From Methylobacterium tardum (GTDB lineage Bacteria > Pseudomonadota > Alphaproteobacteria > Rhizobiales > Beijerinckiaceae): 64,000 bases of DNA. Position numbers and translations under genes: made by a program. The notes beneath the pieces were generated by a model. That model was not told the DNA's origin, searched no databases, and was given only the letters and a program-made list of their open reading frames with translations. This document shows positions 29,203-38,673 of the stretch, in pieces (the first letter of the stretch is position 1; each line of letters begins with the position of its first letter). The stretch is from positions 995,501 to 1,059,500 of the forward strand of contig NZ_CP097484.1 in assembly GCF_023546765.1 (NCBI RefSeq), read 5' to 3'.

Positions 29203-29764
29203 TCACGGTCCCGGCGTCAGGGCGAACGCAACCGGTCGGCCACGACCATCGGCCAACTGAAGCACGCCCGAGAACGCCGCCAGGTGCGTGAGCGGGCGCT
29301 CGCCCTTCCGGTCCGGCGAGGCGAAGAACACGGCCGCCGGCGGACGCACCCCACCGTGGGGGCGCTCGTCGTGCACATACGCCCAGAGCCGGCCAGTTCT
29401 CGTCTTCCCCGCCCCGGGCGCCAGGATCGGTATCGTCGTATCGTCACCGTGCAGGACGTCCGACCCGGCGATCACTTCCGTCCGCAGGAGATCGACCAGC
29501 GGGGCCAGCACGGCGGCTGTGGCGCCCATCCAGCCGGATAGGGTCGAGGTCTGCACGTGACGCCGTCCCGCGCATAGATCTCAGCCTGTCGATACAGAGG
29601 CAGGTGATCATCGAACTTCGCCACGGCGATGTGCGCGAGCTGGCGAGTTCACCGCGGAGCTTCTCGATCAGTGTGTTGGCATGAACGGCGTCCCTCGCCA
29701 TGCCGACGATCATGCGTTTGAGCGCATCCACATCATCCGGCAACGAGGCAGGATCGAGAGCCAC
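29203..29764 (-). pseudogene. IS66 tnpC relic
   Basis: The N-terminal piece at 29764 reads LPDDVDALKRMIVGMARDAV and NTLIEKLRGEL. After a deletion and frame change the catalytic region continues as STLSGWMGATAAVLAPLVDL, HGDDTTIPILAPG, RTGRLWAYVHDERPHGG and HLAAFSGVLQLADG. The C-terminal half is replaced by other transposase sequence (GRPVAFALTPG). Inactive. Confidence 0.8.
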
Positions 29765-29819
29765 TCCAATCGCTTAGCTTGCCCACGATGGCTCCGCCAG
29801 CCCCTTCCCTCAGCCCGCG

Positions 29820-30822
29820 ATGCGCGGCCGGTCCGTGCGCTCGGGTGCCCGTCCGATCAGGCTGACGAGATCGCCCGTCTGCGGCGTGAGCTCGACCGCA
29901 CGCGCATGGAGCGCGACGTGCTAAAAAGCCCTCGGCATCTTCGCGGAGATGCCCAAGTGACCTTCGCCTTCATCGAGCAGCATGCGCAGACCTGCCGGTG
30001 CGTCTCATGTGCCGCGCGCTCGGAGTCTCACCGAGCGGCTTCTACGGGTTGGCGGTCACGGCCAGAGAGCGCCCGCTCAGCCTCCAACCGCCAGCTCCTG
30101 GACGACGTCCGGCGCATCCATGCCGCCCATCACCGACGCTATGGTGCCCCGCGCGTGCATGCCGCCCTGCGGGCCGAGGGCCGGTCTATCAGCTGCGGGC
30201 GGGTGGAGCGTCTCATGCGCCGGCATGGCATCCGTGCCCTGGCGGGGCGTCGGTTCCGGCCTTGTACGACCGACAGCCGCTACGATCTCCCGATCGCCCC
30301 AAACCTCCTGCGGCAGAACTTCTCGGCCGCGCGGCCAAACACGGTCTGGCTGGCCGACATCACCTACCTGCCGACCGGCGAGGGCTGGCTGTACTTGGCC
30401 GCCGTCCTCGATCTGGCCACGCGCAAGATCGTCGGCTGGTCGATGCGCGATCATATGTGCACCGAGCTGAGCGCGGCTGCGCTGATGATGGCCGCCCAGC
30501 GGCAGCGGCCGGCTGCTGGGCTCATCTGCCACTCGGATAACGGCAGCCAGTACGCGGCGGAGGCCTACCGGAAGCAGCTCGCCGCCATGAGGGCGAAGCC
30601 GTCGATGAGCCGCACGGCCTAGGGCTCACGACAATGCTCCGATGGAGAGCTTCTTCCACACGCTCAAGGTCGAGCTCGTCCATCAGCGACGATGGGCAAC
30701 CCGGGATGAAGCGCGGCGCGATCTGTTCGCTTGCATCGAGGGCTACTACAATCGGCAGCGCTTCCATTCGGCACTCAGCTATCTCACGCCTGAGCAAGCC
30801 GAACGGACCGCGAGCTAATCTC
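29820..30822 (+). pseudogene. IS3-family transposase (orfA tail + orfB), frameshifted
   Basis: The orfA tail (IARLRRELDRTRMERDVLK) loses frame near 29925. The orfB integrase core follows: RRIHAAHHRRYGAPRVHAAL, RVERLMRRHGIRALAGRRF, NTVWLADITYLPTGEGWLYL (first Asp), ICHSDNGSQYAAEAYR (second Asp). A shift near 30610-30640 (tag stop at 30620) separates the final ESFFHTLKVELVHQRRWATR (Glu) and YYNRQRFHSALSYLTP up to 30822. All three DDE residues survive but in different frames, so the element is decayed. Confidence 0.85.
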
Positions 30823-30878
30823 CCGGTGTCCGCGAGATCAGGGGGGGATCACCTCGATGCCGTCAACGGCGAAGCTGA

Positions 30879-30954
30879 ACCATCCGTCTGAGTCAGTGCA
30901 TCAGGTTATTTGAGATTTGTGGTGAAACCTAGTGCACTGACTCAGACGGATGGT
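30879..30954. repeat. 22-bp inverted repeat at the junction of IS3 and IS630 relics
   Basis: Positions 30879-30900 and 30933-30954 are perfect reverse complements of 22 bp, separated by 32 bp. The right arm overlaps the last codons of the IS630 transposase relic and so is probably that element's terminus; the left arm would be a second, opposed terminus. Could arise from insertion next to a related end, or by local inversion. Confidence 0.75.
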
Positions 30955-31867
30955 GCAGCCTGGCTGTTAAGGATTGCGGCGGCCGGCTTGGTCCAGACGA
31001 AGGGCCTTGGCCGCTTGTTGTGCTCGGCGATATAGCGCTTGATCGCCGCTTGCAGGTCGACGATCCCGGTGAACGTGCCGCGTCGCAGCCGCCGACGTGA
31101 CAGCGCCGAGAAGAACCCCTCGACGGCGTTGAGGAAGCGCAGGAACTCGGCGTGACGATGGCGCTGCATGCAGCGGCCGATCACGGTCCCCTCCAGCACG
31201 TCGAGCGCGGCAAACAACGTCGTGGTGCCGTGACGAACGTAGTCGTGGGTGCGGGTCGCCGGTCGTTCAGGAGCGAGTGGACGGTCGGGCCGGGTACGCT
31301 CAAGAGCCTGGATCTGGCTCTTTTCGTCCACAGACAGCACCACCGCATGACGGGGCGGGTCCATGTAGAGGCCAACGATATCCTCCACCTTCTCGGCAAA
31401 GGCTGGGTCGGCGGAGCGCTTGAAGGTGCGCACCCGGTGCGGCTGCAGGCGGTGTTCCTGCCAGATGCGCTGGACCGAGCGCAGCGAGATGCCAGTCGCG
31501 GCAGCGACGGCGCGACCGGTCCAGTGAGTGACCTCGCCGGGCGGCTCCGAGCAGGTGAGAGCCAGCACCGCACCGACGGTGCTGGTGGAGTGAGGCGGCT
31601 TGCCGGGCGGGCGGGTCTCGTCGTGCAGCAAGCCGTCGACCCCCTCTTCGGCAAAGCGCTGTTGCCACCGCCAGACGGCGGGTAGGCTGACGCCGGCCTG
31701 GTGGGCGACCTCAAGGACGACAGGCGTTCGGCCGAGAGCAGGACGATGCGGGCGCGCTGGATGTGCTTGAGGGGGCGAGCGCGATCCTCGCTGATCGCGC
31801 GCAGCCGTGCCTTCTCAGCCTCGGTGAGGATCACGCAGACAGGCTGAGCCATGCCCCAGACTCGCAT
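30942..31867 (-). pseudogene. IS630-family transposase, frameshifted and internally deleted
   Basis: N-terminus MAQPVCVILTEAEKARLRAI, RARIVLLSAERL; one base is missing near 31722 (TCGTCC instead of TCGGTCC), after which the main frame runs from AVWRWQQRFAEEGVDGLLHD through GKPPHSTSTVGAVLALT, VVLSVDEKSQIQALERT (first catalytic Asp) to HAEFLRFLNAVEGFFSALS. At RFL/NAVEGFF about 50 codons holding the second Asp (DNYAxHK) have been lost. Two lesions, so inactive. Related fragments lie at 18.6, 33.0 and 34.6 kb. Confidence 0.88.
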
Positions 31868-32062
31868 GTCTCACGCCTAATATGAACCTTCTGAATGCGT
31901 CAGCGCACTAGCTATCCGCGCCGCCGGACAGTCTTAGCGGTGGATGGGTCACGGCCAGCCATTGCTCAGAAACTTGACGCAGCGCGAAGATCTAGCTAGT
32001 CGCGGTCAGAATCAAGGTGCAACATTTTCACGGACCAAACAGCGCAAGGCTACCAGAGTCTC

Positions 32063-32998
32063 ATGCAAAAACCTGATCGTCATCGTAACACAAGGAAGCC
32101 AAATTCAAAATCTTCGCCCGAGGTCGCTGTCGTCGTCGCGACACTGGGACGCGCCAGGGTTGTTGCGCAGACGCTGAGGCGAATCGAAAATCAAACTTAT
32201 AAACCTGCGACGATCATTATTTCTTGTGCCGCCGCCGAAGATTTTGATGATGCTTCTGATTGGCCCAATGTCACCGTCGTGACCGGTCCGGTAGGTTTGG
32301 CGGCTCAGCGTAATACAGCGCTGTCTGCATTGTCCGAAGCAATTGAGATTGTTGTTTTCTTCGATGATGATTTTGTGCCTGCGGCTGATTGGATCGAAAT
32401 TGCTGTTCGTGCATTTAACGACAACGTAGACGTAGTCGGCTTTACAGGTTCTTTGATCGCGGACGGAATCAAAGGACCTGGTTTGAGCTTCGAAGACGCC
32501 GATCGCCTTATTGAGCAAGCGCCGCCCATCGGCTTAGTTTCATTGGTCGAGCCATTCAGCCCTTACGGCTGCAATATGGCTTTTCGTCGCTCAGCCGTTG
32601 GTTCTTTGCGGTTTGACGAGCGTCTCGTTCTATACGGCTGGCTTGAGGATCGTGACTTCGGAGCGAAACTGAAATCAAAGGGCGGACGGCTCGTTAAGTG
32701 CATGCAGGCGCAGGGCGTTCACCTCGGTGTTAAAAGTGGTAGGGTAGCGGGTGATCGGCTCGGCTATTCTCAAGTTATAAATCCATTGTACATGCTACGA
32801 AAAGGAACTATGACCTATATCCAAGTAGTAGATCATATATTTAGAAATGTAATCAGCAATCTTGTTGGCTCGTTAAGGCCAGAGCCTTACGTTGACCGTC
32901 GCGGCCGGCTTCGCGGAAACATCCGTGCAGGTCTAGATGCGTTGCTGGGGCGCTTAGATCCTGAACGTGCGGTGCGAAACGTACAAAAACCGGAGTAA
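32063..32998 (+). CDS. Glycosyltransferase family 2 (GT-A)
   Basis: A 311-residue GT2 enzyme. After a basic N-terminus (about 20 residues) come VAVVVATLGRARVVAQTLRR, NVTVVTGPVGLAAQRNTAL, and the metal site VVFFDDDFVPAADWIE. The acceptor half has YGCNMAFRRSAV and GWLEDRDFGAKL, the usual ED motif region with the catalytic base. The C-terminal ~90 residues look helical and amphipathic and may touch the membrane. All key residues are present. AT-rich; IS630 relics flank it on both sides. Donor unknown. Confidence 0.87.
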   Translation: MQKPDRHRNTRKPNSKSSPEVAVVVATLGRARVVAQTLRRIENQTYKPATIIISCAAAEDFDDASDWPNVTVVTGPVGLAAQRNTALSALSEAIEIVVFFDDDFVPAADWIEIAVRAFNDNVDVVGFTGSLIADGIKGPGLSFEDADRLIEQAPPIGLVSLVEPFSPYGCNMAFRRSAVGSLRFDERLVLYGWLEDRDFGAKLKSKGGRLVKCMQAQGVHLGVKSGRVAGDRLGYSQVINPLYMLRKGTMTYIQVVDHIFRNVISNLVGSLRPEPYVDRRGRLRGNIRAGLDALLGRLDPERAVRNVQKPE

Positions 32999-33000
32999 TC

Positions 33001-33090
33001 CTGGTGCTGTTATGCAGGCGGTCGGTGCAAGCTGGCTGTCGAGGACGGCTGCGGCGAGTTTAGGGTTTGTTGTCCCCTGAGGTGATCGAA
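33001..33090 (-). pseudogene. IS630 terminal fragment
   Basis: The minus strand reads KLAAAVLDSQLAPT, which matches the C-terminal KPAAAILNSQAAPS of the IS630 relic at 30942. Only the element's end remains, 3 bp after the GT2 stop codon. Confidence 0.55.
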
Positions 33091-33310
33091 GACTGCGGCG
33101 AGGCAGGGGCGCCGCTAAAGCTGGCGGCGAACTTCCCATAGTGCCTAGTAACCGCCTCGAGAGCGCGCGCCTTCCGGCAACAATCGGCGACGATCGAAGC
33201 AGCTCCACATCCGTCTACTGCGCCCGATTAAACTACTTACCGGACGGATTGCTTGTGTTAAAAGATACGCACCAGTTTTCATCCGCCGTAGACCATGATA
33301 TCTGTAAAGC

Positions 33311-34366
33311 GTGTTTAACAAACTGAGCACCGCATCCGTCACATCTGAAAAGGCGATTGAGTTGCTGCGAAATAATAGTTTTCACTCACTTTACACGTCC
33401 GCTAAAGCTCACATTCGGCGATTGTTCAAATCGCGGGAGGTCATATCTGTAAAAGTGAAGATCGACCCGCTGAGAAAGGCAAATTATGTAGTCGTTATGG
33501 TCGTGCGAAACGAGGGGTTTCGGCTGGAGCATCTAATAAAATACCATCAAAAGATTGGATTCGAGCATTTTATCATAATAGACAATGAGTCTTCCGACGG
33601 CACTATTGAGAAGTTTAAGAATCGTTCGAATGTTAGTCTATTCAGAGCAATTGGCAGCTACAGAGATGCGCGTTTCGGCATCGATTGGGTAAATCACATA
33701 GCTTCTAAGTACTGCGTTGGTAAGTGGGTGCTTCACATAGACGCAGATGAATATTTTGTGTACCCAAACATGGACACCGTAAACATTGCAACGTTTACGG
33801 ACGAATTGCAATCGAAGGGGCGCGTATCGTTACAATGTTTAATGCTTGATATGTATAGCCGGCATCCTGTAGCCCATAATGTCGTTCTCGAAGGCCAAGA
33901 TCCGGTAAGCGTCTGCTCTTTTTTTGATCGAACTGGGTATCGCTATGAGTATGAACCGCTTACTAATACAACATGGATTAAGGGCGGAGTAAGAAGCCGT
34001 ATCTTTTTCTCTGAACTCGAAACCGGCCCTGCTTTGAACAAGACTCCTTTGGTTTTATGGCGTCGCCATTTTGCGTTTTTAAAGTCAAGTCACCAACTTT
34101 GGCCTTTCTGTTTAAACGGGCGCAGCAAGGAAAGCTTCGAAAATCCTACTGGGGCATTATTGCACTATAAGTTCTTGTTTGATTTCAATCATAAAATAAA
34201 AGAAGAACTGTTGCGTAAACAGCATACTCAGGAATATACTTCCTATGCTGCCAACCTGGATGCCGGCCTGAAAAGTACTTACTTCGATCCGAAAATAAGT
34301 GCCGAATTTGTTGATTGGAAAAGCTTGCTGCAAATTATGGATATACAATGTTCCAAATCGTTATAA
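33311..34366 (+). CDS. Glycosyltransferase family 2-like (Glyco_tranf_2_4 / GT92-like)
   Basis: A 351-residue protein with the GT-A features of the Glyco_tranf_2_4 (PF13704) and GT92 group: MVVRNEGFRLEHLIKYHQKI, FEHFIIIDNESSDGTIEKF, WVLHIDADEYFVYP (DxD and ED-like residues) and LWRRHFAFLKSSHQ. Such proteins occur widely in capsule and LPS loci as putative galactosyl- or other transferases. GTG 33311 is the start used; the ribosome site is weak and another start within the first 45 codons is possible. One of the most AT-rich genes in the window. Ends 250 bp before an IS630 fragment. Confidence 0.78.
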   Translation: MFNKLSTASVTSEKAIELLRNNSFHSLYTSAKAHIRRLFKSREVISVKVKIDPLRKANYVVVMVVRNEGFRLEHLIKYHQKIGFEHFIIIDNESSDGTIEKFKNRSNVSLFRAIGSYRDARFGIDWVNHIASKYCVGKWVLHIDADEYFVYPNMDTVNIATFTDELQSKGRVSLQCLMLDMYSRHPVAHNVVLEGQDPVSVCSFFDRTGYRYEYEPLTNTTWIKGGVRSRIFFSELETGPALNKTPLVLWRRHFAFLKSSHQLWPFCLNGRSKESFENPTGALLHYKFLFDFNHKIKEELLRKQHTQEYTSYAANLDAGLKSTYFDPKISAEFVDWKSLLQIMDIQCSKSL

Positions 34367-34619
34367 CACAATTTCTGCTCAGCCACAGTCACCCCCAGTT
34401 TCCGGTGAGTAGAATAACTAGTTGCTTGCATTAAAAGGTTTCGTGCCTTATCGTTATTCATTTCTGATAAAAAAATAGGTGTAGCACCCGTTTAGCTGAT
34501 CTCGGAAAGTCTTGCATTCCGGATCTCGATATTTATTTTGAGACTAATTGAAGCAAGCTTTTCGTTCCAAGATGTGGCTGACTGACAAAGCTTAAAGATG
34601 CTAGTGCATTGACGCGGTC

Positions 34620-34985
34620 AGAGGATTCACGAAGGGCGTGATGCATGCGGGTCTGGGCGATGGCTCAGACCGTCTGCGTGCTCCTCGACGACGCCACCAA
34701 GTTAGCGCTGTCTACGATCGCTGGAGATCGATCCCGCCCCTCAAGCACATCCTGCGGGCGCGTATTGTCTTGCTCTCGTTCGAACGCTTGAGCGTGCAGG
34801 ACGTGGCTCGGCAGGCCGGCGTCAGCTGGCCCGCAATCTGGCGCTAGCAGCAGCGCTTTGCCGAGGAGGGCGTCGAGGGCCTGCTGCGCGACAAGACCCG
34901 CCCGGCACCCCGCCGCATTCCACCCACACGGTGGCGCAGGTGCTGGCGCTGACGTGCTCGGAACCGCCGGGCTGCGGTGTCCCAA
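34620..34985 (+). pseudogene. IS630-family transposase N-terminal fragment
   Basis: Homologous to the N-terminus of the IS630 relic at 30942-31867: PLKHILRARIVLLSFERLSV, QDVARQAGVSWPAIWR, then an in-frame TAG at 34846 where a Trp/Gln codon is expected, QQRFAEEGVEGLLRDKTRP, a further frame change, and VAQVLALTCSEPPG. The rest of the element is gone. Its left end (GTGCATTGACGCGGTCAG, about 34607) resembles the termini of the 30.9-31.9 kb copy. Confidence 0.82.
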
Positions 34986-35397
34986 AAAAGTTTTTAACAG
35001 GTCGTGTAGAATTGCATGTCCGTATGTCCGCGTCTATGTGGTGGCTCGCCCTACACTGCACCGTCGAGGGGTGCTCGGATTGGTTGAGCCGGTCTCCACT
35101 CGGGCTTGGCATCTCACACAGGCATACGATCGCTCGCATCGGACTATCTGCGCTTTACTGCTCGATAGACGCGTGAGCTGAATCCTGTTCTAGCCGCTAA
35201 AGACCGCCGTCTGCCCATGCCGGTTCGAGGTACCGCGCCATCCGCAAGGGCTAAGTCGAATGAGATAGGATTTGGCCCTTAAAACGGCGCCGAAATAGGC
35301 ATTATCCCCCTGGGCTATACTGCACGAAAGTAGCAACATCGCGGCTTAGTTTGCTGTGGGTCAACTCAGGATCGCCATTCGCTCGTTCTCCGCTGAC
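34986..35397. other. Gene-free stretch between an IS630 fragment and the small DNPLWYD gene
   Basis: No convincing gene, RNA or IS motif was seen in these ~410 bp. It is downstream of the exoY copy B module and could contain further module sequence that has decayed. Confidence 0.35.
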
Positions 35398-35571
35398 TCA
35401 TCCGCGCACGAACTCGTCCGCACCAGAGCTCTTGCACCACCCGGCGGAACCGAGCAGGGCGGTCACCGCACTTGCCGTGACGCTGAACAGGCCAGCCAGC
35501 GCCAGAAGCAATTTGCCGTGCGGCTCGTCGGGTTCGGCGTAGTCGTACCAGAGCGGGTTGTCGTCGTGCAT
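35398..35571 (-). CDS. Small membrane protein with NPLWYDxAEPDEP signature (ExoY-associated family 2)
   Basis: A 57-residue protein starting at ATG 35571, 20 bp after the exoY copy B stop codon and on the same strand. NPLWYDYAEPDEPHG occupies residues 5-19, followed by one hydrophobic helix (about 20-42) and a polar tail. The signature recurs at 1893-2108 with otherwise different sequence, and as a stump at 990-1049. The tight spacing points to co-transcription and perhaps translational coupling with exoY. Function unknown; a membrane-anchored partner of the transferase is one possibility. Confidence 0.65.
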   Translation of the reverse strand: MHDDNPLWYDYAEPDEPHGKLLLALAGLFSVTASAVTALLGSAGWCKSSGADEFVRG

Positions 35572-36861
35572 GGCGCTGCCCGGGCGCGCGTCTATCGGCT
35601 TCCGCGCTGAGCCAGCACGGCCGGGATGGTGCGGAGCATGATGGCGAAATCCCGGCGCAGGCTCCAGCGGGTGGCGTAGTCGAGATCCAGCGCCACGCGC
35701 TCGGCATAGGTCGTGTCGGACCGGCCTGAGACCTGCCACAAACCCGTCACGCCGGGCGGCACGGCAAAGCAGGTGGCGAATGCGTGATCGTAGCGGGCGA
35801 TCTCAGCGGCCACGATCGGGCGCGGGCCGACCAGGCTCATCTCGCCGCGCAGCACGTTCCAGAGCTGGGGCAGCTCGTCGAGCGAGGTCTTGCGCAGCAC
35901 GTGACCGATCGCGGTGATGCGCGGGTCGTCGCTGAGCTTGTGGGTCTCCGCCCACTCGGCCCGGGCCTGTGGGCTGGCAGCCAAGTGCGCGGCGAGCACG
36001 GCCTCGCCGTTCGTGACCATGGAGCGGAACTTCAGGCAGCCGAAGCGGCGTCCGTCGCGGCCGATGCGCATGTGGCGGAAGATCGGCGCCTTGCCGTCGC
36101 CGGCCCAGACGATCGCCGCGATGAGCAGGAGCAACGGCAGGAGCAGGAACAGCGCGGTCACCGCCACGCTGACGTCCAGGCCGCGCTTGGCCGCCCAGTC
36201 CAGCCGCAGGCCGCGCGCGACGAACGGCGCCTCCGGCAGAACCGCCCCGGCCACGAGCTCAGCCGCTCCGCTGACCTGCCCGACCGCCTGCTCGGCCCTA
36301 TCGGTCACCTCTGGCCTACGCTGCGATGCAGAAAAGCCAGGATGAGCAAGGGCTTCGGCGCGAGTCAGCATGGTCTCAGCTCCTTTGGCGAGGCCAGTGG
36401 CGGGTTGGTTAACGATTGGTTGTTGCAGTGCTCCTAGCCCAGAAAATCAGTCTCCGCAAGGCGATATAGCCATCTCGCAGTGCCACAAAACCGACCAATA
36501 TGCGCTGTATAGTGCTCATGTACCGTGTTTGTGGGCGCGCTGATGCCCCTCGCGCGGCTTCGCGTTAGGTATATGTTACGTAGCCATCCTGGCCGCCTGA
36601 TCTCATGGTCGAGACCCGACATGGCGGCGGGGCTTCTGATCGCGAGCCCAGCGCCACAACGCTGAACGCACACAGGACGCAATCGGCACAATTCACGCGC
36701 CCAAACCGTACCCGGTTTTGCGCCGCATCGATCCTTGAACCCCTGACCCGCCAAAACCGTTTCAAAAATTTGGCCGGGAATTATCCCGAAGGCAGCCCGC
36801 GGCTACGACGCGCCGTCGCGGTAACTGGAGCGTCATCCGAGCGGGCCAAAACCAGCGGGGT
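35541..36861 (-). repeat. ExoY module repeat, copy B
   Basis: 35541-36560 matches copy A (1-1020) without indels, in opposite orientation. Against copy C the similarity begins at the 3' end of exoY and continues upstream past the end of copy A to about 36861 (C: 53251), with scattered changes and a more diverged patch around 36720-36790. The shared upstream sequence of some 490 bp suggests that the whole promoter region travels with the gene. Copies B and C are in direct orientation, 16 kb apart. Confidence 0.88.
35592..36371 (-). CDS. exoY: Polyprenyl-phosphate glycosyl-1-phosphate transferase (ExoY-like), copy B
   Basis: Second copy of the 259-residue phosphoglycosyl transferase. It keeps the helix at 67-90, the KFRSM motif, the intact dyad D165-E166 (TSLDELPQL) and VGPRP, so it should be active. 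Differences from copy A include P for S at residue 20, N for D at 121, A for S at 132 and F for L at 242. At the 3' end it shares with copy C the reading VLAQRGS encoded by GTGCTGGCTCAG, where copy A has synonymous changes, so B and C are closer there. AGGAG precedes the ATG as in the other copies. A 57-codon gene follows 20 bp downstream. Confidence 0.92.
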   Translation of the reverse strand: MLTRAEALAHPGFSASQRRPEVTDRAEQAVGQVSGAAELVAGAVLPEAPFVARGLRLDWAAKRGLDVSVAVTALFLLLPLLLLIAAIVWAGDGKAPIFRHMRIGRDGRRFGCLKFRSMVTNGEAVLAAHLAASPQARAEWAETHKLSDDPRITAIGHVLRKTSLDELPQLWNVLRGEMSLVGPRPIVAAEIARYDHAFATCFAVPPGVTGLWQVSGRSDTTYAERVALDLDYATRWSLRRDFAIMLRTIPAVLAQRGSR

Positions 36862-37046
36862 GCTTACGGCGGGCCGCTCACCGGATCTACAGGCCGGCGC
36901 GGGCAGAGCCGCACCTAGAAATCGCGGCCGGACTTCCTCACAAGTCCATTGAGCCTACTCGGATGGTCCTGCTCCCGGCCCAATGCCTTTACGTCTTGGA
37001 AGTCGCCAGTAAGGCCGGCATCAGTCAGGAATCCGACGTCGGGGAC

Positions 37047-37963
37047 TCACCGCGCTGTGAGTCCGTCCGCGTACAGAATCTTAGCCAGCGCGAGCGCGTC
37101 GCGGTGGTTCGTCATTACCCGGGCACCAGGCTTCCTCGGGATCAGCGAGGGGGCATCGACCATGCAGGGATGACTGAGGTTGGTGGTAGCTGTGCCAAAC
37201 TGATGTACGCTCGGGTTCAGCCCGAGATAGGCAACGAGGCGATCTGGACCGGAGAACCGTGCCACGGGCCCGATCGCGGCGATGAGCCCGACGGCCACCA
37301 CCATATCGACGCCCGGGATCGTCATCAGCCGCGTGACGTTCGCGTCGGTGCGCGCCGCCCGAGCAAGCTCACGCTCGACGATCTTCAGGTCCTCGCTCAG
37401 CCGGTCGTACTCGCGCAGATGCCGGGTGATCGCATCGCTTTCGTCCGGCGGCACTGGCTGCGCCAGGAGCCAGTCCGCCCGCGCGGCCCAAACAGATCGG
37501 CATGCGGACAAGGCGGCACGAGATGCGCGTGCAAGATCGACTGCACGATGGCCTTGAGCCGCGTCCGTTGCCGCACGATCTGCGTGCGGCGCGTCACTTG
37601 GCGCCGCAGACCGAGCGTGGCCTGGTCTGCGATCCAGACCTCGGGCAGGAACCCGCTGGCATAGAGCCGGGCCAGCACGGTGGCGTCGATCACGTCGGTC
37701 TTGATCCGCGCCTCCGCGATGAGGCGCACCTGGCGGGGGTTGGCGATCACGACCCGGCCGACATGCTGCCGGATCACCTCGGCGACCGCGCTGGCGTTGC
37801 CCGTCGCCTCGGCCACGACGTGGTCGTCATGGGTCAGTGACTTGGCGAACGCCGTCAGGTGATCGCGCGTCATGCCGATCCGACCAAGACGTCGGACCGT
37901 TCCATCATCCAGCAGCACCGCCTCGGCGAAGATGCGGTGGATGTCCAATCCCACAACTCGCAT
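37047..37963 (-). pseudogene. IS110-family transposase, frameshifted chimera
   Basis: Starts MRVVGLDIHRIFAEAVLLDD (first Asp), HVVAEATGNASAVAEVI, IKTDVIDATVLARLYASG, HLVPPCPHADLFGPRGR. One base is missing near 37488, after which the other frame continues DWLLAQPVPPDESDAITRHL, LMTIPGVDMVVAVGLIAAIG and RLVAYLGLNPSVHQFGT. The expected C-terminus is replaced by VMTNHRDALALAKILYADGL, which resembles the N-terminal KTDRRDALxLAR region of a different IS110-type protein. So two IS110 relics are joined. Not functional. Confidence 0.82.
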
Positions 37964-38202
37964 GAACCTGTCTCCTCGTGCGTCGTTCACGGGAGCTGGC
38001 GGGCAACACGGCAACTACGGATCCGCGCTCGCAGCGCATCCGGGCGAGCCGCAGGGGCGGCCAAATAACGGCTCGGGCTCGCAGCCCATGGTACAAGCGT
38101 CGGCCCGCCCGCACTCGCGTGCTCCCGGTGCCCCGCGTCCCGAATGGGCTCACCATAACGCTCATCTGACGATCAGCAGAACGCGAGGGCATCGGGGCCA
38201 TC

Positions 38203-38400
38203 ATGCCCGATAACGGTCGGGTCGAGCGGATGAACCGCACGATCAAGGACACGACGGTCAAGCGCTACCACTACGACAGCCACGCGCAACTCCGTGCGCA
38301 CTTGGCCGACTTCGTCAGCGCCTACAACTTCGCCCGCCGCCTCAAAACCCTGCGCGGCCTCACGCCCTATGAAGCCATCTGCAAAGCATCGTCGGCCGAG
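38203..38400 (+). pseudogene. IS481-family transposase C-terminal fragment
   Basis: Reads GRVERMNRTIKDTTVKRYHY, LRAHLADFVSAYNFARRLK and TLRGLTPYEAICK, the end of the integrase core with the catalytic Glu. The rest of the gene is absent. Confidence 0.8.
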
Positions 38401-38459
38401 CCCAGCCGCTTCAGATCAATCCCGCTCCACCAAATACCGGGACCAAACATCCAGCCAAG

Positions 38460-38645
38460 CGCCGGGTGCGCTACGGCTGCTATCGGATCCACATCCTGCA
38501 GCGCCGGGTGGGCTGGCGGGTGAACCACAAGAGGGTCCATCGCCTATACCGGGACGAGGGCTTGAGCCTGCGGCTCAAGTGGCCGCACTGGCACGTCAGC
38601 GCGGCACACCGTGAGCGTCAGCCCGCCGCGCTGTGGCCGAACTAT
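38460..38645 (+). pseudogene. IS3-family OrfB internal fragment
   Basis: Reads RYGCYRIHILQRRVGWRVNH, KRVHRLYRDEGLSLRLK and AAHRERQPAA, the region of IS3 OrfB just before the integrase core. Joined to the IS481 fragment on the left and to the acyltransferase gene's 3' side on the right. Confidence 0.8.
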
Positions 38646-38673
38646 AATTTCACATGTTGGCCACGGAAAAACA

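Noticed and set aside
35784..36437. 217-codon plus-strand frames opposite exoY copies B and C
   Set aside because: Repeated antisense of the exoY repeat; conserved only because the DNA is duplicated. No start site or domain.
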